From: Acidobacteriota bacterium
GTDB lineage: Bacteria > Acidobacteriota > Terriglobia > Acidiferrales > UBA7541
Reading direction: 5' to 3'
Length of the DNA: 64,000 bases
Assembly: GCA_013287135.1 (NCBI GenBank)
Contig: JABDEK010000004.1
Location: forward strand, 1-64,000
The stretch's first letter is position 1. Each line of letters starts with the position of its first letter. The notes below the pieces were generated by a model, which was given only the letters and a program-made list of their open reading frames with translations, did not search any database and had not been told where the DNA came from. The position numbers and the translations under genes were made by a program. Positions 49,408 to 58,563 of this stretch are shown piece by piece.

Positions 49408-49890
49408 TTAGTTTTCTGCTGAACTCGTTTTAGAAACGGGACTTCTCGGGTGCTGCGAACCGGCACGAAAAAATCGGGGCACTTCGTTGCAACTTAGGAT
49501 CCTGTAAAACTAACGAAACAAAAGACCATTGGTTTGTGCAAACTAGGGCACAGTGAACTAGCAAACCGCCTGCCTTTAATGCAAATTACTCGAGACGTCA
49601 CGTCGGGTGGAGTCCAAACTGGGGCCAACTTGCCCGTTTTCGGGAGCCAATTTCACGGTTAAACGGTGCAGAATCAACGGTAAGTGTGAAAGTTAACGCC
49701 GAATGCTCTGCCGTTGAGCTACCGGGGAACCGGCAAGTAGACTTTTAATTTACAACAGCTTGCGAACTAGCGCCGCCCTCCTTACTTTGAATTTGAGTCC
49801 GGTTTGCGCGGCGAGAAGAAAACACAGGAGCGCATCACCCACAGCTCAAAACTGGGAAGCAGAGCCGAGATGAGATGCGAAATCGAAGCC
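49408..49890. other. Intergenic region containing a partial tRNA copy
   Basis: This 480-bp stretch has no supported gene. It contains the partial tRNA-Asn copy at 49692-49728 and may be one end of a past insertion. Nothing else is recognised. Confidence 0.5.
49692..49728 (-). repeat. Partial copy of tRNA-Asn (5' half)
   Basis: The minus strand reads TCCCCGGTAGCTCAACGGCA then GAGCATTCGGCGTTAAC. It matches the first 38 nt of the intact tRNA at 43930 except for one substitution and one deletion, and ends in the anticodon loop. It is in direct orientation to the tRNA, 5.8 kb away. Confidence 0.88.
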
Positions 49891-50622
49891 TCAGGGTAGC
49901 TTAAGTTTTGCGACGTTGTCCTCTGCCTCGTAGAGCGCAGTTGTGACCGTCACGGGAAAGCGTACGCTGCCAAGAGTCACTTGTTTGCGCAGAATCTTTG
50001 TATCCGGCGCGGCGTTGATTGGAACGACCGTGCCGCTTCCTTCCTGAACACGGCCGAAGAGGACACGAAACGGAAATGGCTTACGATCGCTGGTACGGAG
50101 GAACACGCCGGTGAACTCCACGTAAGCCGAATCGGCGGCGATGTCCGCGGCTGTGAAATGGATCGCGGTTCCTGCTCCGTCCGGCTGCTTGAAACGCGAA
50201 ACGGAAACCTCAACCTCCGACTTCATCTCGGTAATCATCCCGTCACCCAAACCAGTAAAGTGGGCTTTGACAGCAGTCGTTGGAAAGGATTCAAACTTGT
50301 ACATCATTCCAGTTTGGCCGAGCAGCTGTAATTTTCCGTTTTGAATGGGCAGCATGGTGGCATCGAATGTGAAACCTTGCCCGGACGTGGTGCTCATGAT
50401 CTGCCGCCCGTTGGCGCTGGAAGAGATCGAGCAATCCAGCCAAGAGCTGCCGCTGAAGACCAGCGGGGGGTATTGGCGTTCGCTTTTCCAGGGGTCGTTG
50501 TTTTCGTGTGCCGATGGATTCGGAAAATTAGAACGAGCAACCGAAACCAACGACACGACGAGAGCCACTGCCGCCAGATAGATGGCCAAATTTTGCGGGT
50601 TTCGCAAGCCTGTGATATTCAT
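49891..50622 (-). CDS. Membrane-anchored protein of unknown function
   Basis: This 243-aa protein has one N-terminal membrane segment (LAIYLAAVALVVSLVSVARS) and an external domain rich in beta structure (GFTFDATMLPIQNGKLQLLG; AHFTGLGDGMITEMKSEVEV; DSAYVEFTGVFLRTSDRKPF). The last part (EGSGTVVPINAAPDTKILRK) is well conserved in style but was not assigned to a family. It stands alone; 67 bp separate it from a TonB remnant on the same strand. Confidence 0.65.
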   Translation of the reverse strand: MNITGLRNPQNLAIYLAAVALVVSLVSVARSNFPNPSAHENNDPWKSERQYPPLVFSGSSWLDCSISSSANGRQIMSTTSGQGFTFDATMLPIQNGKLQLLGQTGMMYKFESFPTTAVKAHFTGLGDGMITEMKSEVEVSVSRFKQPDGAGTAIHFTAADIAADSAYVEFTGVFLRTSDRKPFPFRVLFGRVQEGSGTVVPINAAPDTKILRKQVTLGSVRFPVTVTTALYEAEDNVAKLKLP

Positions 50623-50689
50623 TCGAAGCCTCCTCAGAGTAAAGCCCAGCAGCTTGGCAGAAACCTTTGTTCGCTAATAGTCTCAGAAG

Positions 50690-51041
50690 TCACTTGTCAT
50701 TGCCGCTGTTGAGCTTGCAGAAAAGGTGGCGGAGCTGAGACTCAATATAAACAGCAGAAGACGGAAGCAGAATTTCATTTTGATTCGGCCTGAGCAGATT
50801 GTAGCGCCAGAAACTGAAAACGACCGAGATCGTGGTTTCGACCTCAATAGGTTCACCGTTGGGCCGCGCTGGCTTGAAGCGCCATTGCCGCACTGCATCC
50901 ATGGCAGGTCTCACCAGTAGTGGCGGGCCTCCGACTAACTCTAGGTCCTGCACCGAGCCGTCCGTTCCAATCACAGCGCGCAAAACGACCGTCCCGGAAA
51001 TATGCGCCGCTTTCGCATCAGCCGGATAAATTAGCCGCCGG
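50690..51041 (-). pseudogene. TonB C-terminal domain remnant
   Basis: The minus strand encodes [40 protein letters not shown] and DAVRQWRFKPARPNGEPIEV, the periplasmic C-terminal domain of TonB. The membrane anchor and proline-rich linker are missing: the domain begins exactly where the MoaD-like gene stops. A 39-residue unrelated tail follows the VVFSF strand. It is either a truncated remnant or an unusual fusion by readthrough; it cannot be anchored as it stands. Confidence 0.7.
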
Positions 51042-51327
51042 CAATGGCCCCTATGATGAAAAATGGCTCTTTGCCCGAGGCGGCTGCGTCCGGAAGCGGC
51101 GCGTCCGGCGAAGCAAATGACAGATCCTCTTCGCACGCAAAGAACCGCAAAAAGGGCCGGCGCTCGAGTGTTACTTGGTCGCGAATGGTGCCACGCAGCA
51201 TCGGATAGAGAGATTCGAGCGCATCCAGAACAGCACGCTGCGTGGCATGGCCATGAATTTCCAACTGCACATCGCCGTTAACTTGTGCGAGCGTCCGCAG
51301 ATGTGCCGGCAGAACTACCAGAATCAT
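51031..51327 (-). CDS. MoaD/ThiS-family small sulfur-carrier-type protein
   Basis: This 98-aa ubiquitin-fold protein has the MoaD/ThiS layout: [56 protein letters not shown] and a C-terminal GAIAGG. The terminal Gly-Gly is the site adenylated and thiocarboxylated in this family. It starts within the stop of the upstream Asp-box protein (ATGA overlap), so the two are coupled. A role in molybdopterin synthesis is not supported, since no moa genes lie nearby. Confidence 0.88.
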   Translation of the reverse strand: MILVVLPAHLRTLAQVNGDVQLEIHGHATQRAVLDALESLYPMLRGTIRDQVTLERRPFLRFFACEEDLSFASPDAPLPDAAASGKEPFFIIGAIAGG

Positions 51328-52439
51328 GGCAATGTCTGGACTTCCACGGAAAGCACAGCCGGAAGATCTCTAACGATGGGGGCCCAATTTTCTCCGGCGT
51401 CAGGCGATGCGTATACTTGACCGCCGGTGGTCCCAAAATACACGCCGCAAGAATCGAGCGCATCCATAGCCATCGCGTCGCGTAATACATTCACGTAACA
51501 ATCGCGCTGGGGCAGACCTTTCGTCAACGCTTCCCATTCGTTTCCACCCGTGCGGCTCCTGTACACGCGCAGTTTTCCATCCGGCGGAAAATGTTCCGAA
51601 TCGCTCTTGATCGGTACTACGTAAATCGTCTCCGGTTCGTGTGCGTGGACGTCGATCGCGAAGCCAAAATCCGTGGGCAAGTTGCCGCTCACTTCTTGCC
51701 ATGAGTCGCCCGCATTGTCGCTGCGCATCACGTCCCAATGCTTTTGCATGTACAAAACTTCGGGACGCGCTCCGTGCATCGCAATGTGATGAACGCAGTG
51801 CCCCACCTCTGCATCCGGGTCGGGGATATGCTGAGAATGCAATCCATGATTGATCGGCTTCCAGGTTTTTGCGCCATCGTCCGTGCGAAACGCACCTGCC
51901 GCCGAGATGGCTATGTACATCCGACCTGGATGCTGGGGGTCCAAAATAATCGTATGCAAACACAATCCGCCGGCCCCCGGTTGCCAGGATGAGCCAGTAC
52001 CATGCTCGCGCAGTCCGGGAAGTTCGTGCCAAGTTTTCGCGCCATCGGTTGAGCGGAACAACGCCGCATCCTCCACACCGGCGTACACCGTGTCCGGATC
52101 AGTCAGCGACGGCTCCATATGCCACACGCGCTTGAACTCCCAGGGATGGGGCGTGCCGTCATACCACTTGTGCGTGCCGGGAACTCCGTCGTAGGCGAAC
52201 TTGTTTCCCACCGGCTCCCACGATTTCCCTCCGTCATCGGAGCGCTGGATCAGCTGGCCAAACCAGCCGGTGGACTGTGACGCATACAACCGGTTCGGGT
52301 CCGCAGGCGATCCCTTCATGTGGTAAATCTCCCAGCCCGCGAAGTGTGGACCGCTCACTTCCCAGCGCTCGCGCTTGCCGTCAGCGCTCAGGACGAACCC
52401 GCCTTTGCGCGTGCCTACCAGAACTCGCACACCGCTCAT
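51324..52439 (-). CDS. Asp-box (BNR/sialidase-like) beta-propeller protein
   Basis: This 371-aa protein contains repeated Asp-box motifs, S-x-D-x-G-x-x-W: [59 protein letters not shown] and [11 protein letters not shown]. It is a beta-propeller of the sialidase/glycosyl hydrolase-like superfamily. It lacks a signal peptide and the catalytic Arg triad was not identified, so it is more likely binding or structural than a sialidase. It is coupled to the MoaD-like gene. Confidence 0.85.
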   Translation of the reverse strand: MSGVRVLVGTRKGGFVLSADGKRERWEVSGPHFAGWEIYHMKGSPADPNRLYASQSTGWFGQLIQRSDDGGKSWEPVGNKFAYDGVPGTHKWYDGTPHPWEFKRVWHMEPSLTDPDTVYAGVEDAALFRSTDGAKTWHELPGLREHGTGSSWQPGAGGLCLHTIILDPQHPGRMYIAISAAGAFRTDDGAKTWKPINHGLHSQHIPDPDAEVGHCVHHIAMHGARPEVLYMQKHWDVMRSDNAGDSWQEVSGNLPTDFGFAIDVHAHEPETIYVVPIKSDSEHFPPDGKLRVYRSRTGGNEWEALTKGLPQRDCYVNVLRDAMAMDALDSCGVYFGTTGGQVYASPDAGENWAPIVRDLPAVLSVEVQTLP

Positions 52440-52536
52440 TGTTTCTCCCTTCTGAACTCGCCGGCCTATTCCTCTTTAGATGGACGCGAATCGAATTCGA
52501 TAGCGGCTTGACTTTAGACCTTACGAACTGCGCTGG

Positions 52537-52821
52537 CTACTGAAGTTTTTGGGTGGCGGCATCGTGACAGATTAAATTTTCAAAAATTGCGAGCACGTGC
52601 TGGCGGTAGCGCACGATAGTTTCCAGTATCGGACGCAGTTGCGGCTCGCGGACGGTTTCCTTGTCCCACTTCGCAAGCACTGCGGCGGGAACTTGGATGT
52701 CTTTGCGCAGCTCTTCGGCGGAATGTCCGCGCAAGAACAGGCCGTAGAAAAATGCGGCCTCGCGCTGCGGGAACTGAAAATCCTGCAGCCTTTCTTCCAG
52801 CGGGTTTGCTAACGTTGCCAT
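52537..52821 (-). CDS. Conserved-looking small protein of unknown function
   Basis: This 94-aa protein begins MATLANPLEERLQDFQFPQR and has REAAFFYGLFLRGHSAEELR, then KWDKETVREPQLRPILETIV. The acidic/basic pattern and a helix-turn-helix-like stretch at SAEELRKDIQVPAAVLAKWD suggest a DNA- or protein-binding domain. The ATG at 52821 is preferred; the longer open frame to 53709 is an antisense artefact of the nickel transporter. It is divergent from that transporter. Confidence 0.6.
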   Translation of the reverse strand: MATLANPLEERLQDFQFPQREAAFFYGLFLRGHSAEELRKDIQVPAAVLAKWDKETVREPQLRPILETIVRYRQHVLAIFENLICHDAATQKLQ

Positions 52822-52889
52822 CGTAGAAAATCGCAGTTTACAGATTTCCGCGGAGACGTCAAGAGTACACGGCGCGTAAGAGAAAATAA

Positions 52890-53210
52890 GTTTTGCGTCA
52901 TGTGCTTGGCCGGCGAGGAGTTTGGTAATAAACTCGCTTGCAAGGTATAGCCTGCATAGGACTCCGTCTGCCCGGCCTCCCGGAAGGCCTCTTTTTCCAT
53001 AGTGTTTGGGCCTTGATACGGCTCTATGACTCGCCCGTTGCGGCATAAACTTCGATGTCGAGTCTCGTCTTTTAGTTTCACGAGAGCGTAAAGGCGGGGT
53101 TAAAATCCCACTCGGCTTCGTCCCGCCAGTACCGGGTTCGCAAGCGATGGCTTGGCCCCGCTGGAAAAATTCTGCGGATTTTAGGATGGCGGCTTGGTAA
53201 CGCGGGGCAC
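52890..53210 (+). ncRNA. Structured leader of the nickel/cobalt permease
   Basis: This region upstream of the permease on the plus strand has two structured parts. First, GGCCGG (about 52909-52914) can pair with CCGGCC (52972-52977), enclosing the hairpin GAGTTT-GGTAAT-AAACTC; the 3' strand of that stem also belongs to a terminator at 52974-52996, so the two states exclude each other. Second, at about 53085-53150 GGCGGG pairs with CCCGCC around GGTTAAAATCC, and CCCGCCAGTA follows, loosely like a cobalamin riboswitch core. The B12 box (AGCCAGGAGACCTGCC-like) was not found. A metal- or cobalamin-sensing role is only a hypothesis. Confidence 0.3.
52974..52996 (+). terminator. Terminator in the permease leader
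   Basis: GGCCT-CCCGGA-AGGCC is followed by TCTTTTT. No gene precedes it on the plus strand, so it is either an attenuator or the end of a small RNA. Confidence 0.6.
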
Positions 53211-53232
53211 TAGCAGCAATTTGACTTAGAAG

Positions 53233-54051
53233 ATGATCACTCTGCTTTCCATTATCGCGCTGGGATTTTTTCTGGGGATGCGGCACGCCACCGATCCGGA
53301 CCACGTGATCGCCGTCACCACGATTGTGAGCCGGCAGCGCAGCATACGCCATGCTGCTTTGATCGGAGTGCTCTGGGGCCTGGGACATACGATCACAATT
53401 TTTCTGGTGGGCTCGGCGATTATTCTTTTCGGGGTAGTGATTCCGCCGCGGCTCGGGCTCACCATGGAACTGTCGGTGGGGTTGATGTTGATCCTGCTGG
53501 GAATTTTGAACCTTACTGGATTCACGCGCTGGGTGATGGAGACGTTCACGCCGGGCGCCGATCCCGAGCATTCGCATATTCACTCGCATGCGCATCTGCA
53601 CGTTCATGGCGATTTCATTCATTGCCATCCGCATGGGCACGATCCCGAACAACACGGCCACGCACCCGAAGCCACGCCCGTCGGATGGATGGACCGCGTC
53701 TTCGGCCAACTCGGTTTGTATCAGGCAGTGCGCCCGCTAGCGGTGGGACTGGTTCACGGGCTGGCAGGCTCGGCGGCAGTTGCTCTGCTGGTGCTCACCA
53801 CCATTCGCGACGCGCGTTGGGCCATCGCCTATCTTCTGGTATTCGGTGTGGGGACTATCGCCGGCATGATGCTGATCACCGCGGCGATTGCCATGCCTTT
53901 CAAATATTCGCAGCGGCGATTCGCGCGCGTGAACCGCGCTTTAGGCGTCGCGTCCGGGCTGCTGAGCCTGGCCTTCGGCATCTTCATCGTTTACAAAATG
54001 GGCTACGTGAACGGAATCTTCACCAGCCATCCCAGGTGGACTCCAGAATAA
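53233..54051 (+). CDS. Nickel/cobalt permease (NicO/UreH-like)
   Basis: This 272-aa inner membrane protein has the metal-binding motif GMRHATDPDHVIAVTTI near residue 15, the second motif LGHTITIFLVG, a His-rich loop (HSHIHSHAHLHVHG; HCHPHGHDPEQHGHAPE) between helices 3 and 4, and GLVHGLAGSAAVALLVLTTI. It transports Ni2+ or Co2+. The two HxxxxDH-type motifs match NiCoT/NicO proteins. It is preceded by a structured leader. Confidence 0.88.
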   Translation: MITLLSIIALGFFLGMRHATDPDHVIAVTTIVSRQRSIRHAALIGVLWGLGHTITIFLVGSAIILFGVVIPPRLGLTMELSVGLMLILLGILNLTGFTRWVMETFTPGADPEHSHIHSHAHLHVHGDFIHCHPHGHDPEQHGHAPEATPVGWMDRVFGQLGLYQAVRPLAVGLVHGLAGSAAVALLVLTTIRDARWAIAYLLVFGVGTIAGMMLITAAIAMPFKYSQRRFARVNRALGVASGLLSLAFGIFIVYKMGYVNGIFTSHPRWTPE

Positions 54052-54078
54052 ATTGGCGAAGGCAGCCGGAGTCTGCCT

Positions 54079-54423
54079 TTAACCAACCTTCTCTACTTGC
54101 ACCGCGGTCCCGTAGACCAGCACTTCCGTCACGCCTTGCATCACCTCATTTGAATCGTATCGCACCCCGATCACCGCATTCGCCCCGCGCGCCACCGCAT
54201 GTTGCATCATCAGCTCAAGCGCTTGCTCTCGCGTCGTTTCGCACATTTCCTCAAAGAGCGTGATGTTCCCGCCCACGAGCGTTTCCAGCGACGCGCCAAT
54301 CGTCCCCAAAATACTGCGCGACCGCACCGTAATTCCCCGCACCAACCCCATCGACCGCGTCACGCGATATCCCGGCAGTTCAAACGCCGTCGTAATCATG
54401 TTCTCATTCACACGAACGTCCAT
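54079..54423 (-). CDS. YbjQ/UPF0145-family protein
   Basis: This 114-aa protein matches the heavy-metal-binding-like YbjQ family: TTAFELPGYRVTRSMGLVRG, TVRSRSILGTIGASLETLVG, and MMQHAVARGANAVIGVRYDS. The family forms a pentameric TraB/Brz-like fold of unknown function. It converges on the permease gene. Confidence 0.88.
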   Translation of the reverse strand: MDVRVNENMITTAFELPGYRVTRSMGLVRGITVRSRSILGTIGASLETLVGGNITLFEEMCETTREQALELMMQHAVARGANAVIGVRYDSNEVMQGVTEVLVYGTAVQVEKVG

Positions 54424-54608
54424 GGTCCCCCCCTCATCGGAATTTTGTCCGACTCCGCGCGTTTGTCTCGCACAATGTTGCGCCGCAGCAGCTTACTCGC
54501 TCAACCCTCCCGGTCCAATCCCGTTCCTACGCGTCGGAGTGCTAAACGATAACTTTTGGCCCAAGAAGGCCTTGTGCGCGGAACAATCTTAGGCGTATCG
54601 TTTGTCCA

Positions 54609-55028
54609 ATGTTGGTTCGCAAATTAATTGGGCTGATTCTCGCGGGCGCGCTCTTTTGCGCCACCGGGAGCCTTGGTTCGATTTGCGAGCTAGCTTGCAA
54701 CTCCGCTACTCAGAACCATTCACACGCTGAAATGCCGGGCCATCGCCACTTTATGCATCACGATATGGGGAACTGCCAAGATTGCACTAGTCATGGAATC
54801 CGATTCTCGATAAGTGATTCGAGCTGCCGTCATATAGACCAAGCTCAGCTGCTCAACAAAGTCCCCTACTGCTTGACCCTTCCGAGCTCGGACTGGCAAG
54901 CGGCCGGTCTTTACGCCGTGAGCGAACCCCCGTCTCGCGCTAGCCAAACAAACCCAGCATCTAATAATCCGCTCGCCCCGCGACGAAGTAGCATTTCCGC
55001 GCCCCTGATAGTCTCTCGCCGCATTTAG
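54609..55028 (+). CDS. Secreted His/Cys/Met-containing protein, possibly copper-related
   Basis: This 139-aa protein has a signal segment (GLILAGALFCATGSLG) and a region rich in potential metal ligands: CELACNSATQNHSHAEMPGH, RHFMHHDMGNCQDCTSHG. It precedes a multicopper oxidase and a TolC-family protein, so a periplasmic copper role is plausible (inference from context). No family was recognised. Confidence 0.6.
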   Translation: MLVRKLIGLILAGALFCATGSLGSICELACNSATQNHSHAEMPGHRHFMHHDMGNCQDCTSHGIRFSISDSSCRHIDQAQLLNKVPYCLTLPSSDWQAAGLYAVSEPPSRASQTNPASNNPLAPRRSSISAPLIVSRRI

Positions 55029-55181
55029 AAACTTCCACAACTCCAACTGACGTTTTCTTTTCCCATGCGCCGAACGCTAACCGTGGGTCCGTGATTCAGC
55101 GTCTGTAATGTCGCCAACTCAGCAACACGCAACAACCAATTAATTTTTCGAAATTAAGCTTCAGTTCGAAGGGAGAAGAAC

Positions 55182-56663
55182 ATGAGCAGTAGACGCGGAT
55201 TTTTGCAGAATCTTCTCGCGGGAGCCGGACTCTTCGCTTCCACCAAGGTATTTTCCGCTCAAGAAATGAATGCGTCTCCGGCCAAGCAGCAAATGCAGCC
55301 GAAAAGAAGCGGGCAAAACGAGGCGTCCAAGCGCGCCCACGGCCTCCCAGTTCCGGTCCAAACCCCAGACATCCGCGATCTCCCCTTCCGCATGGACGGA
55401 AACGTCAAAGAATTCCATCTCATCGCCGAGCCGGTGAAACAGGAAATCGTCCCCGGTCAAGTCGTCGATCTCTGGGGTTACAACGGCAGCGCTCCCGGCC
55501 CTACCATCCAGATCACCCAGGGCGACCGCGTTCGCATCATCGTTGACAACCATCTGCCCGAACCCACCGCCATGCACTGGCACGGTTTCGAAGTGCCCTA
55601 CGACATGGACGGTTCGCCCGGCGCAAGCCAAGACCCCATCGCTCCAGGCGGCCGCTTCGTTTACGAGTTCACGCTGAACCAGCAAGGAACCTACTTCTAT
55701 CACTCGCACATGGCCATGCAGGAAATGATGGGAATGATCGGCGCGTTCATCATGCATCCGAAGGAAGCCCACGCCCCTCGCGTCGACCAGGATTTCGCCA
55801 TCGTCGTGCAGGAATACGCCGTCCTCCCTAATAGCAGCGTTCCCAACTCCATGAATATGGAGTTCAATTGGCTCACCTTCAATGGCAAGTCCGGCCCCGC
55901 CACCACTCCTCTCCTCGTGCGCCATGGCGAACGCGTCCGCATCCGCCTGATCAATCTCGGAATGGACCACCATCCGATCCATCTTCACGGTCACCAGTTT
56001 GTCGTTACCGGTACAGAAGGCGGCCGCCAGCCCGAATCCACCTGGGGACCCGGCAACACCATTCTCGTCGGCGTCGCACAATCACGGGACGTGGAGTTCG
56101 TCGCCAACAATCCCGGCGACTGGATGCTTCATTGCCATCTCCCGCACCACATGATGAACCAGATGTCCTCCAACGTCGGCCCCCTGTCGCGCCGCGCAGC
56201 ACTGCCGGCCGGCGAAGGCATGGAGCAGGGCATGGGCATGCCGCGCGGCGGAAGCGCAACCGCGCCAGATAATGGCCCAAGTCTCGGCCGCGGAATGGGC
56301 GGCGGCTCCGCAGCGGAAAAAGCGACGTCAAATTCTCCGCTCAATTCTGCGACCCCGATGCAGCACCAGCACACTCCGGGGCCGCAAATGCCTGCCGTAG
56401 ACGTAAGCAAAAACGCAAATTCCGTTCCGGGCTTCCCTCAAGACGCTTTCATGGAAGGTCCCAGGATGGCCATGGACGCAATGGTCGACAAGCCGGAAAA
56501 CTACGGCCTCCACCCGGGCTGGAGCGGTTTTATGGGCGGCATGATGACCTTCGTCCGCGTCCTGCCGCCCGAAACATACGACCACATCATGCAGCTTCGC
56601 CAAAAACAAAACGCCGGCAAATCCACCGAGCAGATGCCCGCCATGGAGCACAACCATGAATAA
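55182..56663 (+). CDS. Multicopper oxidase with Met-rich C-terminal extension
   Basis: This 493-aa enzyme begins with a Tat-type signal (SSRRGFLQNLLAGAGLFAS). The four copper motifs are present: HWHG, FYHSHMAMQEMM, HPIHLHGH and HCHLPHHMM. Between them lie two cupredoxin domains, fewer than the three of CueO. The C-terminus is rich in Met and Gly (MEQGMGMPRGG; GGGSAAEKA) and contains GFMGGMMTFVRVLPPE. It probably oxidises Cu(I) in the periplasm. Its stop overlaps the TolC gene by 8 bp. Confidence 0.92.
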   Translation: MSSRRGFLQNLLAGAGLFASTKVFSAQEMNASPAKQQMQPKRSGQNEASKRAHGLPVPVQTPDIRDLPFRMDGNVKEFHLIAEPVKQEIVPGQVVDLWGYNGSAPGPTIQITQGDRVRIIVDNHLPEPTAMHWHGFEVPYDMDGSPGASQDPIAPGGRFVYEFTLNQQGTYFYHSHMAMQEMMGMIGAFIMHPKEAHAPRVDQDFAIVVQEYAVLPNSSVPNSMNMEFNWLTFNGKSGPATTPLLVRHGERVRIRLINLGMDHHPIHLHGHQFVVTGTEGGRQPESTWGPGNTILVGVAQSRDVEFVANNPGDWMLHCHLPHHMMNQMSSNVGPLSRRAALPAGEGMEQGMGMPRGGSATAPDNGPSLGRGMGGGSAAEKATSNSPLNSATPMQHQHTPGPQMPAVDVSKNANSVPGFPQDAFMEGPRMAMDAMVDKPENYGLHPGWSGFMGGMMTFVRVLPPETYDHIMQLRQKQNAGKSTEQMPAMEHNHE

Positions 56664-58041
56664 CTCACGATTATTTCTCGCAGTCTGCAGCTTTCTACTC
56701 TTCGCCAACACGACTGCCCCAGCCCAATCGCAAACGCCCGCGCCAGCCCAGGCGCCATCAGCAGACCCCGATCAAAAAACAATCACCCTCGAAGAGTTGC
56801 AACAGATGGCATTGCAGAACAATCCCACCTTCGCGCAAGCAGCCGCCAACATTCGCGCCGCCGAAGGCCGCAAACAACAATCCGGCTTGTATCCCAATCC
56901 CACAGTTGGCTATCAAGGCGAACAAATTCGTGGCGGCTCTTTCCGTGGAGGCGAGCAAGGCTTCTTCGTCCAGCAAAACATCGTACTGGCCGGAAAACTT
57001 GGCCTGAATCAAAATATTTTCGAGCAGGAGAAGAAGCAAGCTGAAACCGAAGCCGATGAGCAAAAGTTGCGCGTCGTAACCAACGTCAAAATGTCCTTCA
57101 TTCAAGCGCTGGCCGCGCAGCAAACGCTCGAACTCCGCCAAAATCTCGGCAAACTGGCAGACGACGCGGTTGAGACCTCGCGCCAGCTAGCCAACGTCGG
57201 TCAGGCGGACGCTCCAGATGTTTTGGAAGCGGAAGTCGAAGCTCAGCAAGCCGACCTTGCCGTCATCATGGCTGAACAGAATCAGCAGCGCGCCTGGAAA
57301 GAGCTTGCCACCGTCGTCGGCAATCCCAGCCTTCATTTAAGGCGTTTAGAAGGCACCCTCGAAGACACGCCCGCAATCGACACCGACGCGCTCGTTGAAA
57401 AAATTGTCAACGAAAGCCCCGCCGTAAAAATCGCCGAGCTCGGAGTAAAGAAAGCCGAAGCCACTCTCGCGCGCGCGAAACGCGAAACCATCCCCGACTT
57501 GCAAGTGCGCGCCGGCATGGAACAGAACCGCGAATTGCTCGACGCCACCGGTCGCTCCGTCGGCCTGCAAGGCTTCGCCGACGTGGGAGTGCAGATTCCC
57601 ATCTTCAATCGCAACCAGGGCGGCATCGCTACTACGAGAGCAGACGTGCAGCGCGCCCAGCGCGAAGTCGAACGCGTGAAACTTGCTCTCCGCGAACGAG
57701 CCGCAACCGTAGTCCAGAACTACACCTATTCGCAAACTGCCGCCGCGCGTTACAAAAATCAAATGATCCCGCGCGCTCAAAAGGCCTATGAGATGTACGC
57801 CAGAAAATACCGCGAGATGGCCGCCGCCTATCCTCAAGTGCTCATCGCGCAGCGCACCCTCATGCAACTCCAGATCGCCTATCTAAATTCGCTGGAAAGT
57901 TTCGCGGCAAACTCCGTGGCCCTCCAGTCCTACTTGCTCACCGACGGCCTCGAAGCCCCCTCCCAGCCCGGAGAAATCGACCGCCCCATCCGCGAAATGA
58001 ACGTCCCCTTCCAACAATCTCCAATGTCGAAGGAGCGGTAG
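56656..58041 (+). CDS. TolC/CusC-family outer membrane protein
   Basis: This 461-aa protein has a signal segment (LFLAVCSFLLFANTTAPAQS), two outer membrane efflux repeats (LEELQQMALQNNPTFAQAAA; LEGTLEDTPAIDTDALVEKI) and the strand VQIPIFNRNQGGIATTRADV. It overlaps the multicopper oxidase, forming a copper-handling pair. The inner membrane pump of the tripartite system is not in the window. Confidence 0.9.
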   Translation: MNNSRLFLAVCSFLLFANTTAPAQSQTPAPAQAPSADPDQKTITLEELQQMALQNNPTFAQAAANIRAAEGRKQQSGLYPNPTVGYQGEQIRGGSFRGGEQGFFVQQNIVLAGKLGLNQNIFEQEKKQAETEADEQKLRVVTNVKMSFIQALAAQQTLELRQNLGKLADDAVETSRQLANVGQADAPDVLEAEVEAQQADLAVIMAEQNQQRAWKELATVVGNPSLHLRRLEGTLEDTPAIDTDALVEKIVNESPAVKIAELGVKKAEATLARAKRETIPDLQVRAGMEQNRELLDATGRSVGLQGFADVGVQIPIFNRNQGGIATTRADVQRAQREVERVKLALRERAATVVQNYTYSQTAAARYKNQMIPRAQKAYEMYARKYREMAAAYPQVLIAQRTLMQLQIAYLNSLESFAANSVALQSYLLTDGLEAPSQPGEIDRPIREMNVPFQQSPMSKER

Positions 58042-58264
58042 CATCGAAAATTGACGCCACGCCAAAACGAATGGCGCGCAGCGCCTTCCTTTTGCGCTGC
58101 CTCACCCGCGCAAGCCTTTGGTTTGCGAATAGAGAATTGTTGAGATCGCCCCTGGGAAGAGCCCAATTCGACAAGCACAAATCCAGAAGGCAATTTCGCC
58201 GAAGACAGCGCAAACTATTACGTTAACTGCGTTCCGGTAATGGACACTAATCATCCTTATTCAT

Positions 58265-58546
58265 GTGAAGAAGATTCTTTCTGTCATGGCCTTGTGCCGG
58301 TGGCTCGTCACAACTTTCGATTCTGAAGAACGAGACCCACGCGATTACATCACGACGGAGTACGGTGGTCTAACGCTCCATATCAAGCCCGGCCACCGAG
58401 ATGCCGCGAGCGTTATCGTAACTTTCTTGGATCACTCTGTGGTGCACGAGAACGCTATTTCGAAATCGCTGGATGGCCGGAGCGTTTTTGACGACCGAAT
58501 GAAGAAATCGCCCGTGCCCGCGAAGAAACAGCGTTCACTGTTTTAA
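58265..58546 (+). CDS. Hypothetical small protein, doubtful
   Basis: This 93-aa frame begins at a GTG. It has a hydrophobic start (KKILSVMALCRWLVTTF) and a charged remainder. No family, ribosome binding site or partner is evident. The 223-bp gap before it contains a hairpin with arms GCAGCGC and GCGCTGC but no T-run. It may not be a gene. Confidence 0.35.
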   Translation: MKKILSVMALCRWLVTTFDSEERDPRDYITTEYGGLTLHIKPGHRDAASVIVTFLDHSVVHENAISKSLDGRSVFDDRMKKSPVPAKKQRSLF

Positions 58547-58563
58547 CGCCCCCCTCCGAAAAA

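Noticed and set aside
52822-53709. Long open frame antisense to the permease that would extend the 94-aa gene to 390 aa
   Set aside because: The part above 52821 is antisense to the conserved permease, His-rich loop included, and is low-complexity; only the last 94 residues look like a protein.
58042-58264. GC-rich hairpin after the TolC gene as a terminator
   Set aside because: The arms pair well but no T-run follows, so it was not called as a terminator.
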